Shown here piece by piece: positions 1 through 8,507 of a DNA stretch of 64,000 nt. Origin of the DNA: Roseovarius faecimaris (lineage in GTDB: Bacteria > Pseudomonadota > Alphaproteobacteria > Rhodobacterales > Rhodobacteraceae); assembly GCF_009762325.1 (NCBI RefSeq), contig NZ_CP034348.1, forward strand, positions 936,501 to 1,000,500. The letters run 5' to 3'. Position 1 is the first letter of the stretch. The number at the start of each line of letters is the position of its first letter. Made by a program: the position numbers and the translations under genes. Below the pieces are notes generated by a model. It saw only the letters and a program-made list of their open reading frames with translations, was not told the DNA's origin and ran no database searches.

Positions 1-152
1 AGATGCTGCGCACCCCGAACTTCGGCCGCAAGTCCCTGAACGAGATCAAGGAAGTGCTGTCTGGCATGGGTCTGCACCTGGGTATGGATGTCGAAGACTG
101 GCCTCCCGACAATATCGAGGACCTGGCCAAGAAATTCGAAGACCAGTTTTAG
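1..152 (+). CDS. rpoA: RNA polymerase alpha subunit, C-terminal end (partial)
   Basis: This is the last 49 complete codons of the RNA polymerase alpha subunit; the start lies upstream of the window. The translated tail reads [19 protein letters not shown] and later [16 protein letters not shown], which is the helix-hairpin-helix end of the alpha C-terminal domain, the part that contacts promoter DNA and activators. The next gene on the same strand is rplQ, the usual bacterial order at the end of the alpha operon. The TAG stop at 150-152 shares its last base with a REP-like hairpin. Confidence 0.95.
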   Translation, partial: MLRTPNFGRKSLNEIKEVLSGMGLHLGMDVEDWPPDNIEDLAKKFEDQF

Positions 153-208
153 GTGCGTGTGAACACGCACCCTACCGCCAGGATGTAGGGTGCGTGATTT
201 CACGCACC
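152..208. repeat. REP-like inverted doublet between rpoA and rplQ
   Basis: Two copies of a 24-bp element lie tail to tail. The right copy (185-208) reads GTAG then GGTGCGTG-ATTT-CACGCACC. The left copy (152-175) is the same element on the other strand with a different 4-base loop. The 9 bases between them are unique. The 8-bp stems are identical in all five copies in this window while the loops differ. A GTAG head before a palindrome is the described signature of bacterial REP elements mobilised by RAYT proteins; no RAYT gene lies in this window. Confidence 0.8.
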
Positions 209-289
209 ACCGGGCAATCCCGCCCCAAGGAGAGCGGCTGACACGCATCAGACCGCCGGACAAAGCAAAACCAAGAAGGAACCAGAAAA

Positions 290-715
290 ATGCGTCACGC
301 ACGAGGATACCGCCGCCTGAACCGCACTCATGAGCACCGCAAGGCGCTCTTTGCCAACATGGCCGGCTCGCTCATCGAACATGAGCAAATCAAGACCACC
401 CTGCCCAAAGCCAAGGAACTGCGCCGCGTGGTGGAAAAGCTGATCACCCTGGGCAAGCGCGGCGATCTGCACGCGCGCCGTCAGGCCGCATCGCAGCTCA
501 AGCAGGACATGCATGTGGCCAAGCTCTTTGACGTGCTTGGACCGCGCTATGCCGAACGTCAGGGCGGGTATGTCCGCGTGCTGAAGGCCGGCTTCCGCTA
601 TGGCGACATGGCTCCGATGGCGATCATCGAATTCGTCGATCGTGACGTCGATGCCAAGGGTGCCGCCGACAAGGCCCGCGTGGCCGCCGAAGAGGCAGCC
701 GGCGACGACGAATAA
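290..715 (+). CDS. rplQ: 50S ribosomal protein L17
   Basis: Ribosomal protein L17, 141 residues, a large-subunit protein near the exit tunnel. The N-terminus is diagnostic for the family: [20 protein letters not shown], followed by the conserved stretch around [20 protein letters not shown]. An AAGGA ribosome site lies just upstream of the ATG. The length includes an acidic, alanine-rich tail of about 20 residues typical of alphaproteobacterial L17. It follows rpoA and is the last gene of the operon, since a strong terminator comes directly after it. Confidence 0.98.
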   Translation: MRHARGYRRLNRTHEHRKALFANMAGSLIEHEQIKTTLPKAKELRRVVEKLITLGKRGDLHARRQAASQLKQDMHVAKLFDVLGPRYAERQGGYVRVLKAGFRYGDMAPMAIIEFVDRDVDAKGAADKARVAAEEAAGDDE

Positions 716-740
716 ATTGAATTCCCGAATGGGAATTGGG

Positions 741-772
741 GCCCCTGCCGGATCGGCGGGGGCTTTTCTTTT
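741..772 (+). terminator. Rho-independent terminator after rplQ
   Basis: A ten-base-pair stem (741-750 with 754-763, one G-T pair, loop of three) is followed by TTTTCTTTT at 764-772. It closes the ribosomal alpha operon and separates it from the dioxygenase gene at 799. Confidence 0.9.
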
Positions 773-798
773 GGGTCATTTGCAGCCTAACTGCAGCT

Positions 799-1851
799 AT
801 GCGCCTTGACGAACTTCCCCCCGCATTCACCGGCCCCGCGGCCTGGATCGGCCGCGATCTGGCGGCCCGGCCCGAGACATGGCACGTCGCCCTTTCCGAT
901 GCACAGATCGCTGATCTTGAACAGGCGGCTGAGGCCTATCTCGCCCTTGGCCGCGACATCGGTGAGATCACGGCAGAGGCGTTTCCGCTGGGCCCGTTTG
1001 CCAGCCATGTGACCCGGTTGCGTGACAAGCTGATCAAGGGTATCGGCGTTGAGGTGCTGAGCGGCCTGCCCGTGCAGCGGTATAGCCAGGAGATGGCCGC
1101 CACCATCTTCTGCGGGATCGGCGCGCATCTGGGGCGGGCGCGCTCGCAGAATGCCGCCGGGCACATCCTGGGCCATGTGCGCGATACAGGGGCGGACCCC
1201 AACGACACCAACACCCGCATCTATCAGACCTCCGCGCGCCAGACCTTTCACACCGACAGCGCCGACGTGGTGGGCCTGATGTGCCTGCGCGATGCCAAGG
1301 AGGGCGGCGATAGCCTTCTGGTCAGCGCCGAGACACTCTTTAACCGCATGCGCGCCACGCGCCCGGACCTTCTGGCGCTGCTCTTTGACCCCATCGCCAC
1401 CGACCGGCGCGGCGAGGTTCCCGAAGGGATGAAGCCTTTCATGGAAATCCCGGTGCTGAGCTGGCACGCGGGTCATCTGACCGTTTTTTACCAGCGGCAG
1501 TATATCGACAGCGCGCAGCGGTTTCCCGACGCCATGCGCCTGACCGAGCAGCATATCGAGGCGCTCGATATGTTCGACGCCCTTGCCAATGATCCGGAGT
1601 TGCACATCCAGATGCGCCTCAAGCCGGGCGATATGCAGTTTGTCTATAATCACGCGCAACTGCACGACCGGACCGGCTTTGTCGACTGGCCCGATAGGGA
1701 CAAGCGGCGGCACCTGATGCGGCTGTGGCTGTCTGTTCCGGGGGACAGGCCGCTGCCGGAATGCTTCCGGCAACGCTATGGCTCGATCGAGATTGGCAAT
1801 CGCGGCGGGATCGTCACTGCCGGCACAAGGCTGCACGCCCCGCTGGACTGA
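799..1851 (+). CDS. TauD/TfdA family Fe(II)/2-oxoglutarate dioxygenase
   Basis: A 350-residue soluble oxygenase that should couple decarboxylation of 2-oxoglutarate to hydroxylation of an unknown substrate. The facial triad is visible: His151 and Asp153 in FHTDSAD, and a distal His near residue 289 in NHAQLHDRTGF, with Arg308 in HLMRLW as the likely 2-oxoglutarate ligand. The ATG at 799 is chosen because an upstream in-frame ATG at 736 would place the first 21 residues over the rplQ terminator. No transporter or pathway gene adjoins it, so the substrate cannot be inferred. An HtrA protease gene follows after an 80-base gap. Confidence 0.85.
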   Translation: MRLDELPPAFTGPAAWIGRDLAARPETWHVALSDAQIADLEQAAEAYLALGRDIGEITAEAFPLGPFASHVTRLRDKLIKGIGVEVLSGLPVQRYSQEMAATIFCGIGAHLGRARSQNAAGHILGHVRDTGADPNDTNTRIYQTSARQTFHTDSADVVGLMCLRDAKEGGDSLLVSAETLFNRMRATRPDLLALLFDPIATDRRGEVPEGMKPFMEIPVLSWHAGHLTVFYQRQYIDSAQRFPDAMRLTEQHIEALDMFDALANDPELHIQMRLKPGDMQFVYNHAQLHDRTGFVDWPDRDKRRHLMRLWLSVPGDRPLPECFRQRYGSIEIGNRGGIVTAGTRLHAPLD

Positions 1852-1931
1852 GAGCTGCCTCGCCGCCCGCGCGGCTTGCAATCCGGCGGCGCGCGGCTCA
1901 TATCCTGATCAGCGCCACCGCCGGAGTGACC

Positions 1932-3311
1932 ATGTTTCGCGCCACGCTCGCTTGCCTCATACTGCTGACAAGCCCGCTCTGGGCTGAAACCCGCGTGCCT
2001 GCAAGCCAGGCCGAGATTTCCCTGGGTTTCGTGCCGGTGGTCAAATCAGCCGCGCCCGCTGTGGTCAATATCTACGCCAAGCGCATCGTCAATGTGCGCG
2101 CCAGCCCTTTCTCGAACGACCCGTTTTTTCAAAACCTGTTCCGCGATTTCGGCGCGCCCCGGCAGCGGGTGCAGAACTCGCTTGGCTCCGGCGTGATCCT
2201 CAGCGGTGAGGGGATCGTGGTGAGCAACTATCATGTGGTGGGCGAGGCCACGGATATCCGCGTTGTGCTCAATGACCGGCGCGAGTTTTCAGGCCGCGTG
2301 CTGCTGTCGGATGAGGAAAGCGATCTGGCGATCCTGCAACTGGATGAGGCGCAAGACTTGCCGGCATTGCCCTTGCGTGACAGCGACACGGTGGAGGTGG
2401 GCGAGCTGGTGCTGGCCATCGGCAACCCGTTTGGCGTGGGCCAGACGGTCAGCAGCGGGATCGTCTCGGGCCTGGCGCGGTCCGGCACGGCGATGGGCAA
2501 CACACGCGGGTATTTCATCCAGACCGACGCGCCCATTAACCCCGGCAATTCGGGGGGCGCGCTGGTGGATGTGAATGGCGCTCTGATCGGGATCAATACC
2601 TCGATCCTGTCGCGCTCGGGCGGCTCCAACGGGATCGGCTTTGCCATTCCTTCCGCGCTCGTGGCCGAGTTCGTGGCGCAGGCGCAGGCGGGCAAGACGC
2701 GGTTTGAACGCCCCTGGGCAGGCGTCACCGGCCAGCCGGTCGATGCGGATCTGGCCGAGGTGCTGCAACTTGACCGCCCCGGCGGGATCGTCCTGTCGGA
2801 GTTTCACGAGGCGAGCCCCTTGAAGGCGGCGGGGCTGATCCCCGGCGATGTGATCACCGATGTGGATGGCGTGGCCGTGAATACACCAGCCGAGATGGTC
2901 TATCGCATGACCGTCGCGGGGCTAGGACAGGAAGCGGTCGTCACCCGCGTGCGCGAAGGCCGCGCCGAGCAGGTGACGCTCAGTCTCATCGCGCCGCCCG
3001 ATGATCCGCCGCGCGGCACGCTCACCACATCGCGGCGCACGGTGTTTCCGGGCATCACCCTGGAACAGGTGAACCCGGCGGTGATCGCCGAGATGGGCCT
3101 GCCGCTGAACTCGCAAGGCGTGGTGGTGGCCGATCCGGGCCAGACCGGGGCGCGGGCGGGGATGCAGCGCGGCGATATCCTTCTTGGGATCAACGGCAAG
3201 CGTGTTGACAGCCCTGAAGAGGCCGAGGCGATGCTGCGTGAGGTGCGCGGACGGCTGGCACTCGATATCGGGCGGGGCAACCGGCGTGTCACCCTTCGGT
3301 TCCGGCTCTGA
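1932..3311 (+). CDS. Periplasmic serine endoprotease, HtrA/DegP family
   Basis: A 459-residue envelope protease of the HtrA (Do) family that degrades or refolds damaged exported proteins. A signal peptide (MFRATLACLILLTSPLWAET) is followed by a trypsin-like domain with an intact triad: His101 in VSNYHVVG, Asp131 in ESDLAIL and Ser207 in NPGNSGGAL. Two PDZ domains follow, at roughly 265-365 and 375-455. The ATG at 1932 is chosen because it is the only start that gives a signal peptide. The stop is only three bases before the rarA start, so the two are probably cotranscribed. It differs from the SPOR-linked homologue at 57.9 kb, whose triad is lost. Confidence 0.93.
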   Translation: MFRATLACLILLTSPLWAETRVPASQAEISLGFVPVVKSAAPAVVNIYAKRIVNVRASPFSNDPFFQNLFRDFGAPRQRVQNSLGSGVILSGEGIVVSNYHVVGEATDIRVVLNDRREFSGRVLLSDEESDLAILQLDEAQDLPALPLRDSDTVEVGELVLAIGNPFGVGQTVSSGIVSGLARSGTAMGNTRGYFIQTDAPINPGNSGGALVDVNGALIGINTSILSRSGGSNGIGFAIPSALVAEFVAQAQAGKTRFERPWAGVTGQPVDADLAEVLQLDRPGGIVLSEFHEASPLKAAGLIPGDVITDVDGVAVNTPAEMVYRMTVAGLGQEAVVTRVREGRAEQVTLSLIAPPDDPPRGTLTTSRRTVFPGITLEQVNPAVIAEMGLPLNSQGVVVADPGQTGARAGMQRGDILLGINGKRVDSPEEAEAMLREVRGRLALDIGRGNRRVTLRFRL

Positions 3312-3314
3312 GCG

Positions 3315-4622
3315 GTGGCGGATCTCTTCGATACTGGCCCGACGGAGGCCCCGGACAGCGCCCCGCGCCCGCTGGCGGACCGGCTCCGCCCCAAGACCCT
3401 TTCGGAGGTGATCGGCCAGGAACAGGTGCTTGGGCCCGACGCGCCGCTTGGTGTGATGCTCGGCTCCGGCTCGCTTGGTTCGCTGATCTTCTGGGGTCCG
3501 CCCGGCGTGGGCAAGACCACGATCGCCCGGCTTCTGGCGGATGAAACCGACCTGCATTTTGTCCAGATCAGCGCGATCTTCACCGGTGTGCCGGAATTGC
3601 GCAAGGTGTTCGAGGCGGCCAAGCATCGCCGGGCGAACGGGCAGGGGACGCTGCTTTTCGTCGATGAGATCCACCGCTTCAACAAGGCACAGCAGGACGG
3701 CTTCCTGCCGCATATGGAGGATGGTACGATCCTTCTGGTGGGGGCGACAACGGAAAACCCCAGCTTCGAGCTGAACGCCGCCCTTCTGAGCCGCGCGCAG
3801 GTCCTGGTGCTGGAGCGGCTTGATCTGGCCGATCTGGAACGGCTGGCGCAGCGGGCCGAGAAGGAGCTGGGCAAGGGGCTGCCGCTGGACGGCCCCGCGC
3901 GCGAGGCGCTGCTGGAGATGGCCGATGGCGACGGGCGGGCGCTTCTCAATCTGATCGAACAGGTGGCGGCCTGGACCGTCGAAGGCAAGCTCGACACCGA
4001 GGCGCTGACCAAACGGCTGATGAAGCGCGCGGCCAAGTATGACAAATCGGGTGACGAGCATTACAACCTCATTTCCGCCCTGCACAAATCCGTGCGCGGC
4101 TCGGACCCGGATGCGGCGCTCTATTGGCTGGCCCGGATGCTGGAAGGCGGCGAAGACCCGCGCTATCTGGCCCGGCGGATCACCCGGATGGCGGTTGAGG
4201 ATATCGGCCTTGCCGACCCGCAGGCGCAGGCCGTCTGTCTGCAAAGCTGGGAAACCTATGAGCGGCTGGGCAGCCCCGAGGGCGAACTGGCGCTGGCGCA
4301 GGCGGTGACTTATCTGGCGCTCGCGCCCAAATCCAACGCGGCTTATGTGGCGTACAAGGCGGCGATGAAGGCGGCCAAGGCCTCGGGGAGCGAGCCGCCG
4401 CCCAAACATATCCTCAACGCCCCAACCAGCCTGATGAAAGAGCAGGGATTTGGCGACGGATATGCCTATGACCACGATGCCGAAGACGGGTTTTCCGGGC
4501 AGAACTATTTCCCCGAGACGATGAAGCGCCCGGTCCTTTATCAGCCGGTCGAGCGCGGCTTTGAGCGTGAGCTGAAAAAACGACTGGATTACTTCTCAAA
4601 GCTGCGAAGCCGTCGGGGATAA
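3315..4622 (+). CDS. rarA: Replication-associated recombination protein A (AAA+ ATPase)
   Basis: A 435-residue AAA+ ATPase of the RarA/MgsA/WRNIP1 family, which acts at stalled replication forks with SSB and RecA. The Walker A motif GPPGVGKTT is at 61-69 and Walker B LLFVDEIHRFNK begins near 113. The C-terminal tetramerisation region contains DEHYNLISALHKSVRGSDPDAALYW (broken here as DEHYNLISAL and HKSVRGSDPDAA), a family hallmark. Translation starts at GTG 3315, almost touching the protease stop. Length matches the family norm of 420-450. Confidence 0.95.
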   Translation: MADLFDTGPTEAPDSAPRPLADRLRPKTLSEVIGQEQVLGPDAPLGVMLGSGSLGSLIFWGPPGVGKTTIARLLADETDLHFVQISAIFTGVPELRKVFEAAKHRRANGQGTLLFVDEIHRFNKAQQDGFLPHMEDGTILLVGATTENPSFELNAALLSRAQVLVLERLDLADLERLAQRAEKELGKGLPLDGPAREALLEMADGDGRALLNLIEQVAAWTVEGKLDTEALTKRLMKRAAKYDKSGDEHYNLISALHKSVRGSDPDAALYWLARMLEGGEDPRYLARRITRMAVEDIGLADPQAQAVCLQSWETYERLGSPEGELALAQAVTYLALAPKSNAAYVAYKAAMKAAKASGSEPPPKHILNAPTSLMKEQGFGDGYAYDHDAEDGFSGQNYFPETMKRPVLYQPVERGFERELKKRLDYFSKLRSRRG

Positions 4623-4915
4623 CAAGAAGTTTACAACTATCGGGGTGACGTCGTTTTTAGACTATTCTATGTTGTTTTCTGGCTAAGCTGAGCTGTGGAA
4701 CAGGCCCATACTGGCTCCAATCGGCTCAATCTTCAGGGTTGTTTAAGAAATTCTGAAGTTTTGAACGATTTGGTGGAGTTTGATAAAGTTTCATGCTTTG
4801 CTGAACATGTCGCAAATGAACACTCGCCAGGAAGACGATCCGCTTGAACACTTTTTCCAAACCGACCGTCACCAACATCTGCGATGCATCCAATAAAACT
4901 CAGGGAGACAATGAA
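4623..4915. other. Intergenic region before the ABC importer
   Basis: These 293 bases are visibly richer in A and T than the flanking genes and hold no convincing open reading frame. The sequence before the first binding-protein gene offers one possible sigma-70 promoter (4761-4789) and a good ribosome site, AGGGAG, at 4902-4907. No terminator with a T-run is visible after rarA. Confidence 0.6.
4761..4789 (+). promoter_or_regulatory. Possible promoter of the ABC importer operon
   Basis: TTGAAC (4761-4766) and TAAAGT (4784-4789) are separated by 17 bases. The -35 box is good and the -10 box is poor, so this is only a candidate. A transcript from here would have a leader of about 120 bases before the ATG at 4916. 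Confidence 0.3.
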
Positions 4916-6520
4916 ATGATCAAGGATCAGATGATGATTGATCGTCTGGCAGCGGCGGCCCGCGAAGGCCGTATTTCGCGCCGGTCGTTCATGAACTACT
5001 CACTTGCCGCAGGCATGACCGCCTCGGCTGCAACCGGCCTTTGGGGAACCGCAGCCAAGGCAGAGCCCAAGCGCGGCGGTAAATTCCGCCTGGGCGCACA
5101 TGACGGCAACACCTCGGACACGCATGATCCGGGCACCTATGTGACCTTCTCGATGATCCAGCTTGCGCATACCTTCCGCGCCTATCTGACATTGATCGAA
5201 CCTGATGGGTCGCTGGGGCCGGATGTGGCGACCGAATGGGCCGCATCACCGGATGCAAAAGAGTGGACGTTCAAGATCAATCCCAATGCGACCTTCCATA
5301 GCGGTGCGAAAGTGACCGCGAACGATGTGATCGCTTCGATGAATCACCACCGCGGCGAAAACTCCACCTCTGCGGCGGCCGCGCTGCTGGCGGATGTTCA
5401 GGACCTGGTCGACAATGGTGACAACTCGGTCACCTTCAAGCTGGGGTCCGGCAATGCGGACCTGCCGTGGCTTATGACTGACTATCACCTTCCGATTATC
5501 CCGGCCAACGACGATGGCACGGCCAATTGGCAGACCGGTGACGGTTGTGGCCCCTACAAGCTGGAAGAAGCCGAGTTTGGCGTTGGCTACAAGCTAAGCC
5601 GTCACGAGGATTGGCATCTCGAAGGCGCCTATTTCGACGAGGTCGAAATTATCGTGCTGAATGACCCCAACGCTCGCCAGACCGCGCTGGTCACCGGCGA
5701 TGTGGACGGGATCACCCAGCTGGAGTTGAAAACCCTGGCGCTGCTGCAACGCGATCCGAATATCGAGATCGACAACGTGCCTTCAGCGGCGGCCATCACC
5801 ATGCCCATGCTCACCGATGTGGCGCCGTTCGACAATGTCGATGTGCGCAACGCGCTCAAGCACGCCATCAACCGCGAGGAACTGATCGAGAAGATTGCGT
5901 TTGGCGCGGCCACCATCGGCAACGATTTCCATCATTCGCCGGCCATGCCTTACTGGCCCGAAGGGATCGAACAGACGCCGTATGATCCCGACAAGGCCAA
6001 GTCGCTGCTGAAAAACGCAGGGATGGAAGGCCTGACTGTCGACCTCAGCGTGGCGGATTCGGTTTACTCGGGTGCTGTGGACATGTGCGTGCTCTATTCA
6101 GAACAGGCCAAGGCTGCGGGCATCACCATCAACGTCACGCGCGAGCCAAATGACGGCTACTATTCCGACGTGTGGCTGAAAAAGCCGTGGTGTGCGGTGC
6201 AGTGGGGCGCGCGTCCTACCCCGGATGTGATGTATTCGCTGGCCTATAAGGACGATGCGGCCTGGAACGAAAGCCGTTGGCAAAACGCGCGGTTCAACGA
6301 ACTGCTGCGCGCGGCCAAGGCAGAGCTGGACGATGCCAAGCGGGCAGATATGTACCGCGAAATGGCAATTCTGGCGAAGGATGATGGCGGCACCGTTATC
6401 CCGTTCTTCCCGAACTTCGTCTATGCGCACCGCAAGAACGTCAAGCATGGCGAGAACCTCGCGGCGAGCTGGCAGATGGATGGCGCACGCGCCTGTAGCC
6501 GCTGGTGGTTCGACGGCTGA
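4916..6520 (+). CDS. ABC transporter solute-binding protein, family 5 (copy 1)
   Basis: A 534-residue periplasmic receptor of the peptide/opine/nickel family (SBP_bac_5). It carries a Tat signal: SRRSFM at residues 21-26, a hydrophobic stretch, and a likely cleavage after AKA near 49, so it should cross the membrane folded. The long N-terminus before the twin arginine (KDQMMIDRLAAAAREGRI) is typical of this roseobacter subgroup. ATG 4916 is chosen because AGGGAG lies eight bases upstream; an in-frame TTG at 4844 lacks a ribosome site. The next gene has exactly the same length and is a close paralogue. The ligand is unknown; family membership allows oligopeptides and several other cations or osmolytes. 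Confidence 0.92.
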   Translation: MIKDQMMIDRLAAAAREGRISRRSFMNYSLAAGMTASAATGLWGTAAKAEPKRGGKFRLGAHDGNTSDTHDPGTYVTFSMIQLAHTFRAYLTLIEPDGSLGPDVATEWAASPDAKEWTFKINPNATFHSGAKVTANDVIASMNHHRGENSTSAAAALLADVQDLVDNGDNSVTFKLGSGNADLPWLMTDYHLPIIPANDDGTANWQTGDGCGPYKLEEAEFGVGYKLSRHEDWHLEGAYFDEVEIIVLNDPNARQTALVTGDVDGITQLELKTLALLQRDPNIEIDNVPSAAAITMPMLTDVAPFDNVDVRNALKHAINREELIEKIAFGAATIGNDFHHSPAMPYWPEGIEQTPYDPDKAKSLLKNAGMEGLTVDLSVADSVYSGAVDMCVLYSEQAKAAGITINVTREPNDGYYSDVWLKKPWCAVQWGARPTPDVMYSLAYKDDAAWNESRWQNARFNELLRAAKAELDDAKRADMYREMAILAKDDGGTVIPFFPNFVYAHRKNVKHGENLAASWQMDGARACSRWWFDG

Positions 6521-6534
6521 GCCAAAACAGAATT

Positions 6535-6561
6535 CCCTGGCGCATCCCGCGCCAGGGTTTT
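6535..6561 (+). terminator. Terminator or attenuator between the two binding-protein genes
   Basis: CCCTGGCGC (6535-6543) pairs perfectly with GCGCCAGGG (6549-6557), loop of five, followed by TTTT. It lies between the paralogues, so transcription of the first receptor can end before the rest of the operon, a common way to keep receptor in excess of permease. Confidence 0.8.
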
Positions 6562-6694
6562 CGCATGCAGGGCAATGGACCAGGCCTGAATCGCGACTAC
6601 ACTGTCTCCTCGCATAGCGGGAAACTGCTTCAGCGAGAGACACTTCGACGCCGGAAACGGCATGTACCAGGTCCAATAGGGAGACTAAAAAAAT

Positions 6695-8299
6695 ATGGTC
6701 AAAGATCAGATGTTGATCAATCGCCTGGCGGCGGCTGCCAAAGAGGGCAGCATTTCCCGCCGGTCGTTCATGAACTATTCGCTTGCGGCAGGCATGACCG
6801 CCTCTGCCGCAACCGGTCTTTGGGGAACATCCGCAAAGGCAGCGCCTCAGCGCGGCGGCAAATTCCGCGTGGCCCAGCATGACGGGAACACCTCGGACAG
6901 CCACGATCCGGGGTCGTACCTGTCCTATGCGATGATTTCGCTGGCCCATACGCACCGCTCGTTCCTAACCATGATCAACACCGATCAGACGCTTGGGCCG
7001 GATGTCGCAACCGAATGGTCAGCGACACCTGACGCGATGGAATGGACCTTTGTCCTGAACCCGAAGGCTACGTTCCACTCGGGCAAGAAGGTGACGGCGG
7101 CTGACGTGCTGGCGTCGATGAACCATCACCGCGGCGAGGACTCAGGCTCGGCTGCCAAGGCGCTTCTCGCGTCGGTAAGGGAGATTGTCGACAATGGCGA
7201 CCACTCGGTCACCTTCAAGCTCGATGCGCCCAACGCTGACCTGCCCTGGATCATGCCGGATTATCACCTGCCGATCTGTCCTGCCAACGAAGACGGCACG
7301 CTGAACTGGCAATCGGCCGATGGCTGTGGCCCCTACAAGCTTGTCGAGCACGAGTTTGGTGTCGGCTCCCGCCTGGTGCGCCATGACGATTGGCACGGCG
7401 AAGGCGCCTATTTCGACGAGATCGAGTATATCGTCATCAACGACCCGAACGCGCGTCAGACCGCGCTGGTGACGGGCGATGTGGATGCGGTCACGCTTCT
7501 TGAGAACAAGACGCTGAGCCTGCTGCAACGCGACCCCAACATCGAGGTGGACAATGTGCCCTCGGCCCAGTGCATCACCATGCCGATGCATTGTGACACC
7601 GCACCGTTCGACAATGTCGATGTCCGCATGGCGCTGAAACTGGCGATGGATCGCGAGGAACTGGTCGAGAAGATCACCTTTGGCGCGGCCACGATCGGCA
7701 ACGACTTCCACCATTCGCCCGCCATGCCCTACTGGCCCGATGACATCCCGCAGCGCGAGTATGACCCCGAAAAGGCCAAGGCTCTGCTGAAAAAGGCAGG
7801 CGCCGAGGGCCTGACGGTGAACCTCAGCACCGCGGAATCGATCACCACCGGTGCCGTGGACCTCTGCGTGCTTTATGCGGAACAGGCCAAGGCGGCGGGC
7901 ATCAACATCAACGTGGTGCGCGAGCCGAACGATGGCTACTGGTCGGATGTCTGGCTGACCAAGCCCTGGTGCGTTGTGTCCTGGGGCGCGCGTCCCACGC
8001 CGGATGTGATGTATACATTGGGTTACAAGGACGACGCCGCCTGGAACGAAAGCCGCTGGCAGAATGCGCGCTTCAACGAGCTGCTCCTGATGGCCAAGGC
8101 TGAACTGGACGATATGAAACGCGCCGAGATGTATCGCGAAATGGGCATGATCGCCCGCGACGACGGTGGTTCGGTGATCCCGTATTTCCCGAACTTCGTC
8201 TATGGACGCCGCGCCAACGTCAAGCATACCGGCCAACTGGCCGCGAGCTGGGCGCTCGACGGGGCCCGAGGCGCACATCGCTGGTGGTTCGAAAGCTGA
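6695..8299 (+). CDS. ABC transporter solute-binding protein, family 5 (copy 2)
   Basis: A second 534-residue Tat-exported family 5 receptor, the same length as copy 1 and aligning without visible gaps. The Tat motif (SRRSFMNYSLAAGMTASAAT) is identical between the two. Differences cluster in the mature domain, for example ELKTLALLQRDPN in copy 1 against ENKTLSLLQRDPN here, and MPMLTDVAPFD against MPMHCDTAPFD. That suggests duplication followed by some ligand divergence. The ATG follows AGGGAGA at proper distance. It precedes the permease genes and is followed by its own terminator hairpin. Confidence 0.92.
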   Translation: MVKDQMLINRLAAAAKEGSISRRSFMNYSLAAGMTASAATGLWGTSAKAAPQRGGKFRVAQHDGNTSDSHDPGSYLSYAMISLAHTHRSFLTMINTDQTLGPDVATEWSATPDAMEWTFVLNPKATFHSGKKVTAADVLASMNHHRGEDSGSAAKALLASVREIVDNGDHSVTFKLDAPNADLPWIMPDYHLPICPANEDGTLNWQSADGCGPYKLVEHEFGVGSRLVRHDDWHGEGAYFDEIEYIVINDPNARQTALVTGDVDAVTLLENKTLSLLQRDPNIEVDNVPSAQCITMPMHCDTAPFDNVDVRMALKLAMDREELVEKITFGAATIGNDFHHSPAMPYWPDDIPQREYDPEKAKALLKKAGAEGLTVNLSTAESITTGAVDLCVLYAEQAKAAGININVVREPNDGYWSDVWLTKPWCVVSWGARPTPDVMYTLGYKDDAAWNESRWQNARFNELLLMAKAELDDMKRAEMYREMGMIARDDGGSVIPYFPNFVYGRRANVKHTGQLAASWALDGARGAHRWWFES

Positions 8300-8315
8300 G
8301 CCAGTCACCAGGAAA

Positions 8316-8342
8316 CCCGGCGCCTATCGCGCCGGGTTTTTT
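8316..8342 (+). terminator. Hairpin with T-run after the second binding protein
   Basis: CCCGGCGC (8316-8323) pairs with GCGCCGGG (8329-8336), loop of five, followed by six T residues. As with 6535-6561, it sits between receptor and permease genes and should reduce read-through into the permeases. The rest of the gap to 8507 shows only a ribosome site (AGGGAGG) and no clear promoter. Confidence 0.85.
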
Positions 8343-8507
8343 CATGAAGGTGAATCAAGTTGCACCATCATAAACAGCGCGGAATAGAACGCCGGATTTC
8401 CGAGTAAATGACGCCAGTTGGACAGGAATGCCGCGAGTGCGCATTGACCCTCAAGCCATTTTCCGAAAAGCTGGCCACAATAATAAATCTAAAACAGGGA
8501 GGGACAC

